31,523 nt of DNA from Lichenicoccus sp964235615 (GTDB lineage Bacteria > Pseudomonadota > Alphaproteobacteria > Acetobacterales > Acetobacteraceae). The DNA lies in contig CAXSEE010000027.1 in the NCBI GenBank assembly GCA_964235615.1, forward strand, positions 1-31,523, read 5' to 3'. Below, one piece after another: positions 7,169-14,198 of this stretch (the stretch's first letter is position 1; each line of letters opens with the position of its first letter). The position numbers were made by a program, and so were the translations under genes. The notes under the pieces were generated by a model, which searched no databases, had not been told where the DNA came from, and saw only the letters and a list, made by a program, of their open reading frames with translations.

Positions 7169-8991
7169 TGTGCGGGATCGTTGGCGTCATCGGCTCCGAG
7201 CCCGCGGCACCAGTCCTGTTCGAGGCGCTGAAGCGGCTGGAATATCGCGGCTACGATTCCGCCGGCATCGCGACCCTGGTCAATGGGCATATCGAGCGCC
7301 GGCGGGCTGGGGGCAAGCTGCTCAACCTCGGCGCGGCGCTGGAACGCGCGCCGCTCAGCGGCACCACCGGCATCGGCCATACGCGCTGGGCGACGCATGG
7401 CGCGCCCACCGAGGGCAACGCGCATCCGCATGGCACCGCGCTGGTTTCCATCGTGCATAACGGCATCATCGAGAATCACGCGGAGCTGCGCGCCGAGCTG
7501 GAAGACGAAGGTCAGTCGTTCACCACCGAGACCGACAGCGAGACAGTCGCGCAGATGATCGACCGCAACCTCAAGCGCGGCATGGCCCCGCGCGAGGCGG
7601 CCCATGAATGCCTCAAGCGGCTGCAGGGCGCCTATGCGATCGCGATGATCTTCGCCGGCCATAGCGAGCTGATGATCGGCGCCCGTCACGGCGCCCCGCT
7701 GGCGGTGGGGTTCGGCGACAACGAGATGTTCCTCGGCTCGGACAGCCTGGCGTTGTCGCCGCTGACCCGGCGCATCGCCTACATGCGAGACGGGGACTGG
7801 AGCGTCGTCACGCGCAATGGGGCGGAGATGTTCGACCTCGCAGGCAATCCGGTCGCCTTCGAGATCAAGCAGACGGCCCTGATCGCCGGCTCGATCGGCA
7901 AGGACGGCTACCGGCATTACATGGAAAAGGAGCTGCACGAGCATCCGCTGGTGATCGGCCAGACCTTGCAGCACATGATCGACCCGTTGACGCGGCGGGT
8001 GGTGATGCCGGCGCTGCCGTTCGATCTTGCCCGCATCCCGCGCGTCACCATCACCGCCTGCGGCTCGGCCTTCTACGCAGGATTGCTCGGGCGGCATTGG
8101 CTGGAGAGCGAAGCCCGGCTGCCGACCGATGCGGATGTCGCCAGCGAACTTCGCTACCGCGACGCGCCTCTCGCCGCCGGTGGACTGGCCCTGATGATCA
8201 GCCAATCCGGAGAGACCGCCGATACGCTGGCCGCGTTGCGCGTGCTGCGTGCCGGCGGCCAGCATGTGATGTCTGTGCTGAATGTGCCGGAAAGCACCAT
8301 GGCCCGCGCGAGCGATGTCGTGCTCAACACCGTTGCCGGACCGGAGATCTGCGTCGCCAGCACCAAGGCGTTCACGGCCCAGCTCTCGGTGCTGGCCTGC
8401 GTCGCGATCGCGGCCGGCCGGGCTCGCGGCAGCATCTCCGCGGAACGCGAGGTCGTCCTGGTCGAAGCCCTGCTCGACCTGCCGGGCAAGGCCGCCGAGC
8501 TGTTCGCGCTTCGCGCCGATGTCCAGCGTATCGCCGCCATCGTCGCGGAAGCGCGCGACGTGCTCTATCTCGGACGCGGCGCCTATTTCCCGGTGGCCTT
8601 GGAAGGCGCGCTGAAGCTCAAGGAGATCTCGTACATACACGCCGAGGCCTACGCCGCCGGCGAGATGAAGCATGGCCCGATCGCGCTGATCGACCGCACC
8701 GTGCCGATCGTGGCGATCGCGCCCAGCGGTCGGCTGTTCGACAAGACCGCATCGAACCTGCAGGAAGCCCGCGCCCGTGGCGGCAGGCTGATGGTCTTCA
8801 CCGATGCGGCCGGCGCCGAGAGGCTGCGCGGCATCGCCGAGGAGATGGTGATACTGCCCGAGGCGGACGCCTTTACCGCGCCGATCCTGCACAGCATCCC
8901 GGTGCAGATGCTGGCCTACGAGGTCGCGTTACTGAAGGGCACCGACGTCGATCAGCCACGTAATCTAGCCAAGTCTGTTACGGTTGAGTAA
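7168..8991 (+). CDS. glmS: Glutamine--fructose-6-phosphate aminotransferase (isomerizing)
   Basis: First committed step of amino-sugar synthesis: fructose-6-phosphate plus glutamine give glucosamine-6-phosphate and glutamate. The 607-aa length is typical. The N-terminal class II amidotransferase starts MCGIVGVIG with the catalytic Cys at position 2, followed by HTRWATHG, HNGIIENH and TDSETVAQMI. The hinge and two SIS sugar-isomerase domains show GCGSAFYAG, SQSGETADTL, ASTKAFTAQL, GRGAYFPVALEGALKLKEISYIHAEAYAAGEMKHGPIALID, and the invariant C-terminal AKSVTVE. It overlaps the glmU stop by one base and together with glmU forms an amino-sugar operon; the phosphoglucosamine mutase (glmM) is not in the window. 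A double hairpin begins 8 bases after the stop. No glmS ribozyme is seen or expected here. Confidence 0.98.
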   Translation: MCGIVGVIGSEPAAPVLFEALKRLEYRGYDSAGIATLVNGHIERRRAGGKLLNLGAALERAPLSGTTGIGHTRWATHGAPTEGNAHPHGTALVSIVHNGIIENHAELRAELEDEGQSFTTETDSETVAQMIDRNLKRGMAPREAAHECLKRLQGAYAIAMIFAGHSELMIGARHGAPLAVGFGDNEMFLGSDSLALSPLTRRIAYMRDGDWSVVTRNGAEMFDLAGNPVAFEIKQTALIAGSIGKDGYRHYMEKELHEHPLVIGQTLQHMIDPLTRRVVMPALPFDLARIPRVTITACGSAFYAGLLGRHWLESEARLPTDADVASELRYRDAPLAAGGLALMISQSGETADTLAALRVLRAGGQHVMSVLNVPESTMARASDVVLNTVAGPEICVASTKAFTAQLSVLACVAIAAGRARGSISAEREVVLVEALLDLPGKAAELFALRADVQRIAAIVAEARDVLYLGRGAYFPVALEGALKLKEISYIHAEAYAAGEMKHGPIALIDRTVPIVAIAPSGRLFDKTASNLQEARARGGRLMVFTDAAGAERLRGIAEEMVILPEADAFTAPILHSIPVQMLAYEVALLKGTDVDQPRNLAKSVTVE

Positions 8992-8998
8992 GTTCAGG

Positions 8999-9039
8999 CC
9001 AGGGCTTTGCCCTGGACCCACTGGGGTCTCAAACCCCAG
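8999..9039. repeat. Paired-hairpin element after glmS, possible terminator
   Basis: Two adjacent inverted repeats: CCAGGGC-TTT-GCCCTGG (8999-9015) and CTGGGGT-CTCAA-ACCCCAG (9021-9039), joined by ACCCA. They lie between the convergent genes glmS and the 54-codon gene. There is no U-tract, so if they terminate glmS they do so without one. The same two-hairpin design recurs at 25455-25494, which suggests a dispersed element family rather than a one-off terminator. Confidence 0.75.
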
Positions 9040-9054
9040 ACCCCGATAATGGCG

Positions 9055-9219
9055 TCAATCGTCTTTGACGTCGGTCTTCTCGAAATTCTCGGCGCCGGCA
9101 CGGGTTCCGCCGAAGCGATCCGCTCCCTTCGCATCCGCAGCATCCGGAGTCTTGTGGTTGCCGGTGTCCTGCTCGTCGTCGGTGTGGACGATCTTCTCTT
9201 CCGTATGGGGCTGCTTCAC
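9055..9219 (-). CDS. Small acidic/hydrophilic protein of unknown function (54 aa)
   Basis: A short reading frame of 54 codons, beginning GTG at 9219 (VKQPHTEEKIVHTDDE...) and ending TGA at 9055-9057. It is supported by an excellent ribosome site, TAGGAGGAG, nine bases before the GTG. The peptide has no membrane segment or cysteine, is rich in D, E, K, T and A, and contains ADAKGADRFGGTRAGAENFEKTDVKDD, so it is probably disordered. It lies 70 bases downstream of fliP on the same strand and may be the last gene of that operon. No homologue is recognised. The plus-strand frame opposite it has no ribosome site and looks spurious. Function unknown. Confidence 0.6.
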   Translation of the reverse strand: MKQPHTEEKIVHTDDEQDTGNHKTPDAADAKGADRFGGTRAGAENFEKTDVKDD

Positions 9220-9289
9220 GTAACGGCTCCTCCTATGATCGGTCGGTAACGTGCCAGCCAGGTAAAGTTTCGATCCTGTAGTTCAGTCA

Positions 9290-10051
9290 TCAAGTGGCGA
9301 AGCTCTGCACCAGGCTGCCGGCGATCATGTGCCAGCCGTCGATCAGGACGAAGAAGATCAGCTTGAACGGCAGGGAGATGGCACTGGGCGGCAGCATCAT
9401 CATGCCCAGGCCCATCAGAACGCTGGCGACGACGATGTCGATCACCAGGAACGGCATATAGAGCAGGAAACCCATCTCGAAGCCGCGTCGCAGCTCGCCG
9501 ATCATGAAGGCGGGGACCAGGGCACGCCAGGGTGTGTCGTCGACGGCAGGCGGTGGCGGCAGCTTGGCGATGTCCAGGAACAGGGTGAGGTCGGGCGGGC
9601 GGACGTTCATCAGCATGAAATGCCGGAACGGCTCTGCCGCGGCGCGCAGGCCGTCCATCTCGCCGATGCTGCCGGCGAGCAGGGGGGCCACGCCGTGATC
9701 CCACGATTGCTGCAGGACCGGCTGCATCACGAAGAAGGTCAGGAACAGCGCGAGGCCGATCAGGACGGTATTGGGCGGAGTGCCCTGTGCTCCGAGAGCG
9801 CCACGAAGCAGTGACAGCACGATGACGATCCGGGTGAAGGCCGTCACCATGACCAGCAGGCTTGGCGCCAGGGACAGCATCGTGATCAGGGCGGTGAGCT
9901 GGACCAGCCGGCCGGTGGCACCCGTCTCTCCAGCGTGGCCGAGGTCGATGTTGACCGACTGGGCATGAGCCGCGTCGGGAGCGAGCAGCAGGACTGCCAT
10001 GAGGATGAGGGTTGCCTGAGCAAGCAGGAGCGTGATCCGCCCGGACGTCAT
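9290..10051 (-). CDS. fliP: Flagellar type III export gate protein FliP
   Basis: Core pore protein of the flagellar type III export gate (five FliP with four FliQ and one FliR) in the inner membrane. 253 aa, with a cleavable signal peptide as in the family (MTSGRITLLLAQATLILMAVLLLAPDAAHAQ). Family segments are clear: ITMLSLAPSLLVMVTAFTRIVIVLSLLRGALG near the N-terminus, PPNTVLIGLALFLTFFVM, FRHFMLMN, LVPAFMIGELRRGFEMGFLLYMPFLVIDIVVASVLMGLGMMMLPP and the terminal LPFKLIFFVLIDGWHMIAGSLV. The start overlaps the fliO stop (ATGA). FliQ, FliR and FlhB, its partners, are encoded 1.7 kb away on the other strand. Confidence 0.97.
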   Translation of the reverse strand: MTSGRITLLLAQATLILMAVLLLAPDAAHAQSVNIDLGHAGETGATGRLVQLTALITMLSLAPSLLVMVTAFTRIVIVLSLLRGALGAQGTPPNTVLIGLALFLTFFVMQPVLQQSWDHGVAPLLAGSIGEMDGLRAAAEPFRHFMLMNVRPPDLTLFLDIAKLPPPPAVDDTPWRALVPAFMIGELRRGFEMGFLLYMPFLVIDIVVASVLMGLGMMMLPPSAISLPFKLIFFVLIDGWHMIAGSLVQSFAT

Positions 10052-10353
10052 GCCTGGCCGTCCGCGGATAATCCGCCCCTGGGCTCCGCGGCCGGCGACG
10101 CGGGAGGCAGCCAGCCGAGAAACACGTCGGACGGTCCCCCGGTCAGCAACAGCAGTTGATGTCCCTGGCAGCCGATCAAGCTCAACCGCCGTCTCGGATC
10201 GAGGGACAGCGAGGCATTCAGCGTCAACACCCCGCGAGGCAGGACGCGGCGCGGAACAAGACCCGTGAAGCGGCTGCCGTATCGTATCAGCAGGATCATG
10301 ACGATGACGGCGGCCAGGGCCGCGACCGTGGTCAGGATGTCATGGACGGACAT
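10048..10353 (-). CDS. fliO: Flagellar biosynthesis protein FliO
   Basis: 101-aa protein with one N-terminal membrane segment (ILTTVAALAAVIVMILLIRYG) followed by a small beta-rich cytoplasmic domain (VLTLNASLSLDPRRRLSLIGCQGHQLLLLTGG). This is the FliO pattern: L/D-P-R-R-R-L-x-L-x-x-x-x-x-x-x-L-L-L-x-G. FliO helps assemble FliP into the export gate. The position immediately upstream of fliP with a 4-base overlap supports the call, since the sequence itself is weakly conserved in this family. The start ATG 10353 is preceded by the roughly 270-bp divergent region shared with flgB. Confidence 0.85.
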   Translation of the reverse strand: MSVHDILTTVAALAAVIVMILLIRYGSRFTGLVPRRVLPRGVLTLNASLSLDPRRRLSLIGCQGHQLLLLTGGPSDVFLGWLPPASPAAEPRGGLSADGQA

Positions 10354-10627
10354 GCCGCGGCCCCTTGCCTGATTGCGAAAGCAGAGGTTGCATCAAGTTC
10401 GGCCTGCCTCACCAAGTGTTGCCATGGCGTCGATCGGCACGGACGTGATGCGGGCGACGGCATGGGTCATGAGTTCAGCATGACACGAAAAGATGAACAT
10501 TTTGATAACGGATCGATCTATCGGTGCCTCTGCCCGCGAGTCCGCAGTGGCCATGTTCCGGTTCGTTAACTTCTTGGAAGGGAGTTCCGCGTCAGAATGC
10601 GGCATTGGCTCGTGGAGGTTCGCCGGC
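10354..10627. promoter_or_regulatory. Divergent control region between fliO and flgB
   Basis: 274-bp non-coding stretch that must hold promoters for the fliOP unit (minus) and the flgB-flhB unit (plus). It contains GTTAAC at 10564-10569, half of a CtrA-type site, without a properly spaced second half. No convincing sigma-54 or sigma-28 promoter could be matched. A GGAGG ribosome site for flgB lies at its right end. The open frame that extends flgB upstream through here lacks rod-protein features and is not coding by my reading. Confidence 0.5.
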
Positions 10628-11008
10628 ATGGACGTGTCTTCGACTGATCTGTTCGGACTTGCCGAGCGAAAGCTGGGCTGGCTCGAGGATCGTCAGCGCG
10701 TGCTGGCGCAGAACGTCGCCAATGCCGATACTCCGGAATACCAGCCGCGGGACGAGCAGCCTTTCGCCAGCGCCTTGTCCGCCTTCACCATCACGCCAGT
10801 GCAGACCAACCCCATGCACATGTCGGCCAATAATGAGGAGGGGGGTGTCGTCAGGGTAAGCAGCAACGGCCGCGCGCCCGACGGCAACCAGGTCTCAATC
10901 GAGACGGAGATGACCAAGGTCGCCGATACCGACAACCAGCAGCGGTTCGTCACCAACCTCTACAGCAAATACATGGCGATGTTCAACACGGCACTGGGCA
11001 AGGGCTAG
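10628..11008 (+). CDS. flgB: Flagellar basal-body rod protein FlgB
   Basis: Proximal rod subunit exported through the flagellar type III system. 126 aa from ATG 10628, chosen because GGAGG lies nine bases upstream and it places the rod motif near the N-terminus (MDVSSTDLFGLAERKLGWLEDRQRVLAQNVANADTPEYQPRD, compare the family NIANADTPGY signature). The middle has a short basic/Gly-rich loop and the C-terminus ends with the helical VADTDNQQRFVTNLYSKYMAMFNTALGKG, which packs with the N-terminal helix in rods. First gene of a six-gene flagellar operon; flgC starts 3 bases after its stop. Confidence 0.95.
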   Translation: MDVSSTDLFGLAERKLGWLEDRQRVLAQNVANADTPEYQPRDEQPFASALSAFTITPVQTNPMHMSANNEEGGVVRVSSNGRAPDGNQVSIETEMTKVADTDNQQRFVTNLYSKYMAMFNTALGKG

Positions 11009-11011
11009 GCC

Positions 11012-11419
11012 ATGGATATTTCAGGATCTCTCGACATCTCCTCGGCCGGCATGGATGCGCAGACCAGCCGTCTGCGCGTGATTGCCGAGAATCTCGCCAA
11101 CCAGGACACGACGGGTTCGTCTCCGGGTGCCGATCCATATCGTCGGAAGACCGTGACGTTCGCGGAGACGATGGACCCGGAGGTTGGAACGGAGACAGTG
11201 TCGGTCAAGAAGATCGGCAAGGACATGAGCGACTTCACCTTGAAATACGATCCGTCGCATCCGGCGGCTAACGCCCAAGGATATGTCAAGATGCCCAACG
11301 TCAACAGTTTCGTCGAGCTGATGGACATGCGCGAGGCGGAACGTTCCTATAGCGCCAACCTCAACGTGATGCAGGTCACGCGTTCGATGTTGACCAGAAC
11401 GATCGACCTGCTGAAATGA
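11012..11419 (+). CDS. flgC: Flagellar basal-body rod protein FlgC
   Basis: Proximal rod protein, 135 aa, normal length. N-terminal motif SSAGMDAQTSRLRVIAENLANQDTTGS is the flagellar rod/hook signature; PYRRKTVTF follows as in FlgC. The C-terminal helix NVNSFVELMDMREAERSYSANLNVMQVTRSMLTRTIDLLK is diagnostic (family: VN-x-VxEM-x-MxxAxRxYExN). It has no signal peptide, as it leaves the cell by the type III gate encoded around it. Its stop overlaps the fliE start (ATGA). Confidence 0.96.
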   Translation: MDISGSLDISSAGMDAQTSRLRVIAENLANQDTTGSSPGADPYRRKTVTFAETMDPEVGTETVSVKKIGKDMSDFTLKYDPSHPAANAQGYVKMPNVNSFVELMDMREAERSYSANLNVMQVTRSMLTRTIDLLK

Positions 11420-11754
11420 GTGCGGATCCGCTCTCGATGACGCCATCGGGCGTTGCCAGCGCCTACTCCCGCGTCCAGGGCGGCAGCGGTCTTGGTGTGG
11501 ACGACGATGCAGCGGACGGATCATCCGCACCCGATACTTCCAGCTTTGGCTCGACGTTGCAGCGCGCCCTTCAGGATGTGGTGCAGACCGGCCATGCGGC
11601 GGATACGAAGACCGTCGAAGGCATGTCCGGCGAAGGCAACATCACAGACGTGGTCATGGCCGTCTCGCGTGCCCAGCTCGCGTTGCAATCGACCGTGGCG
11701 ATACGCGACAGGGTGGTGCAGGCCTATCAGGACATCATGAAGATGTCGATCTGA
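11416..11754 (+). CDS. fliE: Flagellar hook-basal body complex protein FliE
   Basis: FliE joins the MS ring and export gate to the rod. 112 aa; the first 45 residues are low-complexity, and the conserved part begins SFGSTLQRALQDVVQTGHAADTKT and continues GEGNITDVVMAVSRAQLALQSTVAIRDRVVQAYQDIMKMSI. The final YQDIMKMSI matches the almost invariant Y-x-E/D-I-M-x-M end of FliE. It overlaps flgC by four bases; fliQ follows after 37 bases with its own GGAAGG site. Confidence 0.94.
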   Translation: MSADPLSMTPSGVASAYSRVQGGSGLGVDDDAADGSSAPDTSSFGSTLQRALQDVVQTGHAADTKTVEGMSGEGNITDVVMAVSRAQLALQSTVAIRDRVVQAYQDIMKMSI

Positions 11755-11791
11755 CCTTCCGGAATGCTGGTCATGCGGGAAGGTTTGGGCG

Positions 11792-12064
11792 ATGCAGGAA
11801 GGTGATGTCGGGCTGGTACTGCATGATCTGTTCATCGTGGTGCTGAAACTGGGTGCGCCGGCGCTGGGCACGGCGCTGGTGGTGGGTCTGGTGATCTCGC
11901 TGATCCAGAGTGTCACGCAGATCAACGAGGCCACGCTGGCGTTCGTGCCCAAGGTGCTGGCACTGGGTGCGGTCCTGATGCTGGCCGGACCGTTCATGTA
12001 CGCGACGCTGGCCGATTACTCGCACGCGATCTTCGACCGGCTGATCGCAATCGGCGGTCAATGA
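11792..12064 (+). CDS. fliQ: Flagellar export gate protein FliQ
   Basis: 90-aa two-helix membrane protein of the export gate. Helix one is LHDLFIVVLKLGAPALGTALVVGLVISLIQSVTQINEATLAFVPK, containing the conserved Q-x-x-T-Q-I-x-E-x-T-L-x-F-x-P-K signature; helix two is VLALGAVLMLAGPFMYATLADY. The start ATG 11792 has GGAAGG upstream. Its stop overlaps the fliR start (ATGA), as commonly seen in fliPQR-type clusters. Confidence 0.96.
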   Translation: MQEGDVGLVLHDLFIVVLKLGAPALGTALVVGLVISLIQSVTQINEATLAFVPKVLALGAVLMLAGPFMYATLADYSHAIFDRLIAIGGQ

Positions 12065-12840
12065 CCTCCGGAGAGCTGACGCTGCTGACCGGCCTGCCGA
12101 ACCTCGCGTTCGGGGTCATGCTGGTATTGTGCAGGATCAGTGCCGCCGTGATGGTGTTGCCGGGCTTCGGCGAGACCGAGGTTCCGGTGGTCCTGCGCGT
12201 GGGTCTCGCGGTCGGGATCACCGTGCTCATCTTTCCCGGAGTGCAGGCGGTCATGCCGCTCTCCGGCGGTTCGGCGTTGCGCGATCTGGTCATGATCGCC
12301 TCGGAACTCGGCTTCGGCCTGCTGCTGGGCTGGCTGGCGCGTTTGATGGTGCTGTCGTTGCCGATCGCCGGTCAGCTCATCTCGACCATGATCGGGCTTT
12401 CGAGCGTGTTGCAGCCCGATCCGGAGCTTGGCTCGCAGACCACCGGGGTCAGCCGCGTGCTGGCGCTGGCAGCACCGGTCCTGATCCTGTCGTCGGGATT
12501 ATATGCGCTGCCGCTCGCAGCCCTGGCCGGCAGCTATCATCTGGTGCCTCCCGGGACATTATTCTCGGTCGGCGATGCCGCACAGAGCGTGGCGATTGCC
12601 ACCGAGGGTTGTTTCTCGCTCGCGCTGCGTCTGGCGGCGCCGCTGATCCTGGCCGGCTTCGTCTGGCAGGTGATGCTTGGGCTGCTGGCCAAGATGGTGC
12701 CGTCCTTGCAGGTCTACAGCCTGTCGTTGCCGGGCCAGGTGCTGGGCGGCCTGTTGCTGATGGCGTTGCTGATCAGCCCGATGCTGATGGTCTGGATGCA
12801 GGCGATGCGAGCGAGTTTTGCCAGCCTGCCCGGGCTGTAA
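12061..12840 (+). CDS. fliR: Flagellar export gate protein FliR
   Basis: 259-aa polytopic membrane protein (about six segments) that completes the FliPQR pore. Typical segments are FGVMLVLCRISAAVMVLPGFGETEVPVVLRVGLAVGITVLIFP at the N-terminus, ELGFGLLLGWLARLMVLSLPIAGQLISTMIGLSS in the centre and FVWQVMLGLLAKMVPSLQVYSLSLPGQVLGGLLLMALL near the end (the family AKxxPQxxxFxxxxP region). flhB follows 18 bases later. Confidence 0.96.
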   Translation: MTSGELTLLTGLPNLAFGVMLVLCRISAAVMVLPGFGETEVPVVLRVGLAVGITVLIFPGVQAVMPLSGGSALRDLVMIASELGFGLLLGWLARLMVLSLPIAGQLISTMIGLSSVLQPDPELGSQTTGVSRVLALAAPVLILSSGLYALPLAALAGSYHLVPPGTLFSVGDAAQSVAIATEGCFSLALRLAAPLILAGFVWQVMLGLLAKMVPSLQVYSLSLPGQVLGGLLLMALLISPMLMVWMQAMRASFASLPGL

Positions 12841-12858
12841 AATCATGACACGTTAGCG

Positions 12859-13941
12859 ATGCCGCAAGCGGACAAGGAAGACAGGACCGAAGCGCCATCG
12901 GCACGGCGGCTTGCCCGCGCCCGCGAGGAGGGGCGGGTTGCGATATCGCGCGAGTTGCAGACCCTGGCCAGCCTGGGGGTCGCGATCCTGGCCCTGGTGA
13001 TGCTGCTGCCGCCGCGGGCAGAGCGGTTCGTGCTCCAGATGCGGGGGCTGATGGAGAATGCCGCGCGCGTCGATGTCTCCGGCGGCGGTGCGTTCACCGT
13101 CTTGCACGATGCATTCGGGTCTTGCGTGATGCTGGCCGGTCCGGTGGTGCTGGCGGGTACGGCCGGGGTGATCGCCGCAACCGTGGTGCAGACAGGGTTC
13201 CTGCTCCGGTTCGAGGCGCTGATGCCGCAGCCGGGACGGCTCAACCCGATGAAAGGCCTGAAGCGCATCGTCGGCGGCAGCACCGCGGTCGAGGCGCTGA
13301 AGTCGGTGCTGAAGCTGGCGGCCTTCAGCTTCGCCGTGTGGCATGTATTGGGCGGGTTGTTTCCGTTGCTGATGCACTCGGTGGGCTGGAATGCCGCCAC
13401 CCTGGCGAGCCGGATGACCCGGCTGGCCTTGAGTGCCGCCCTGATGGTGCTGGCGGTGCAGGCGGTCGTGACGATGATCGACGTCGGCTGGGAGCGCTAC
13501 AAGCACACCGCCGAACTGCGCATGAGCAAGCAGGAACTGCGTGACGAGCATCGCGAGAGCGAGGGCGATCCGCAGGTGAAGCAGCGGATCCGACGGCTGC
13601 GGCGGCAGCGCGCGGCCAAGCGGATGATGGCCGAAGTCGCCAAGGCTACGGTGGTCGTGACCAACCCGACGCATTATGCGGTGGCCCTGGTCTATGAGAC
13701 CGGCAGCAAGGCGGCGCCCAGGATCGTCGCCAAGGGCATGGATGACCTGGCGGCCCGCATCCGTGCGGTGGCGCAGGACAACAAGGTGCCGGTGGTCTCG
13801 AACCCGCCGCTGGCGCGCGCGCTCTATACGTTGCCGCTCGACTCCGAGATCCCGCGCGAGCATTTCCAGATGGTGGCCGGGATCATCGCCTACGTCTGGC
13901 GGCTGCGCCGTCCGCCGCCGGGAGCACCACCGGTTCGATAG
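12859..13941 (+). CDS. flhB: Flagellar export switch protein FlhB
   Basis: Substrate-specificity switch of the flagellar export apparatus. 360 aa: a hydrophilic N-terminus (KEDRTEAPSARRLARAREEGRVAISREL, the family E-x-P-T-x-x-R-x-x-x-A-R-x-x-G signature), four membrane segments, and a cytoplasmic domain with the autocleavage motif NPTHYAVAL at residues 269-277, the same residue number as in Salmonella. It continues AAPRIVAKGMDDLAARIRAVAQDNKVPVVSNPPLARALYTLPLDSEIPREHFQMVAGIIAYVW, all conserved. Last gene of the operon. No clear terminator hairpin is seen before recA. Confidence 0.97.
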   Translation: MPQADKEDRTEAPSARRLARAREEGRVAISRELQTLASLGVAILALVMLLPPRAERFVLQMRGLMENAARVDVSGGGAFTVLHDAFGSCVMLAGPVVLAGTAGVIAATVVQTGFLLRFEALMPQPGRLNPMKGLKRIVGGSTAVEALKSVLKLAAFSFAVWHVLGGLFPLLMHSVGWNAATLASRMTRLALSAALMVLAVQAVVTMIDVGWERYKHTAELRMSKQELRDEHRESEGDPQVKQRIRRLRRQRAAKRMMAEVAKATVVVTNPTHYAVALVYETGSKAAPRIVAKGMDDLAARIRAVAQDNKVPVVSNPPLARALYTLPLDSEIPREHFQMVAGIIAYVWRLRRPPPGAPPVR

Positions 13942-14006
13942 CTTGATCAGGACTGATTAGAACCGATTAGAGCGGCTAGGATCAGGATGGCACTTGATTT
14001 CGAGCC

Positions 14007-14046
14007 TTGCATGGACATGTTTTGTTCTCGTAGAACATATGCGAAC
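14007..14046 (+). promoter_or_regulatory. Candidate recA promoter with SOS (LexA-type) operator
   Basis: TTGCAT (14007-14012) and TAGAAC (14031-14036) are spaced 18 bases like -35 and -10 boxes. Over the -10 lies GTTC (14024-14027), N5, GAAC (14033-14036), N6, GAAC (14043-14046). Alphaproteobacterial LexA usually binds GTTC-N7-GTTC direct repeats (equally GAAC-N7-GAAC), so the N6 spacing here is one base short, but the motif and position ahead of recA fit SOS control. Inference from motif and context. Confidence 0.5.
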
Positions 14047-14118
14047 GACCGCTTAATTTATATTAACCAGTCGAAATGAGGATGAGGCGGCTTTGGTTGC
14101 GGGTCGGGGTCGCTCTGT

Positions 14119-14142
14119 GACATCCTGCACGGGACATCCTGC
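14119..14142 (+). repeat. Decamer direct repeat in the recA leader
   Basis: GACATCCTGC occurs at 14119-14128 and again at 14133-14142, four bases apart, within the roughly 150-base untranslated leader of recA. Function unknown. Confidence 0.6.
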
Positions 14143-14198
14143 CTCGTAGGACACAATTCTGGCTCGACCGCTTCAGTGTCGGGTCTGGGGAAGCAAAC

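Noticed and set aside
6940..8892. Long minus-strand open frame opposite glmU/glmS
   Set aside because: GC-rich antisense shadow; its His/Arg/Gln-rich composition is typical of shadows and it covers two certain genes.
9007..9249. 80-codon plus-strand frame after glmS
   Set aside because: It starts inside the hairpin, has no ribosome site, and lies opposite a minus-strand frame with a strong Shine-Dalgarno.
9263..9270. TAAAGTTT, a perfect sigma-28 -35 box
   Set aside because: It points into the end of fliP on the wrong strand and has no GCCGATAA-like -10 at the right spacing; probably chance.
10435..10456. CGGCAC...GATGC resembling a sigma-54 promoter before flgB
   Set aside because: The GG-to-GC distance is one base too long and the flanks do not match the -24/-12 consensus.
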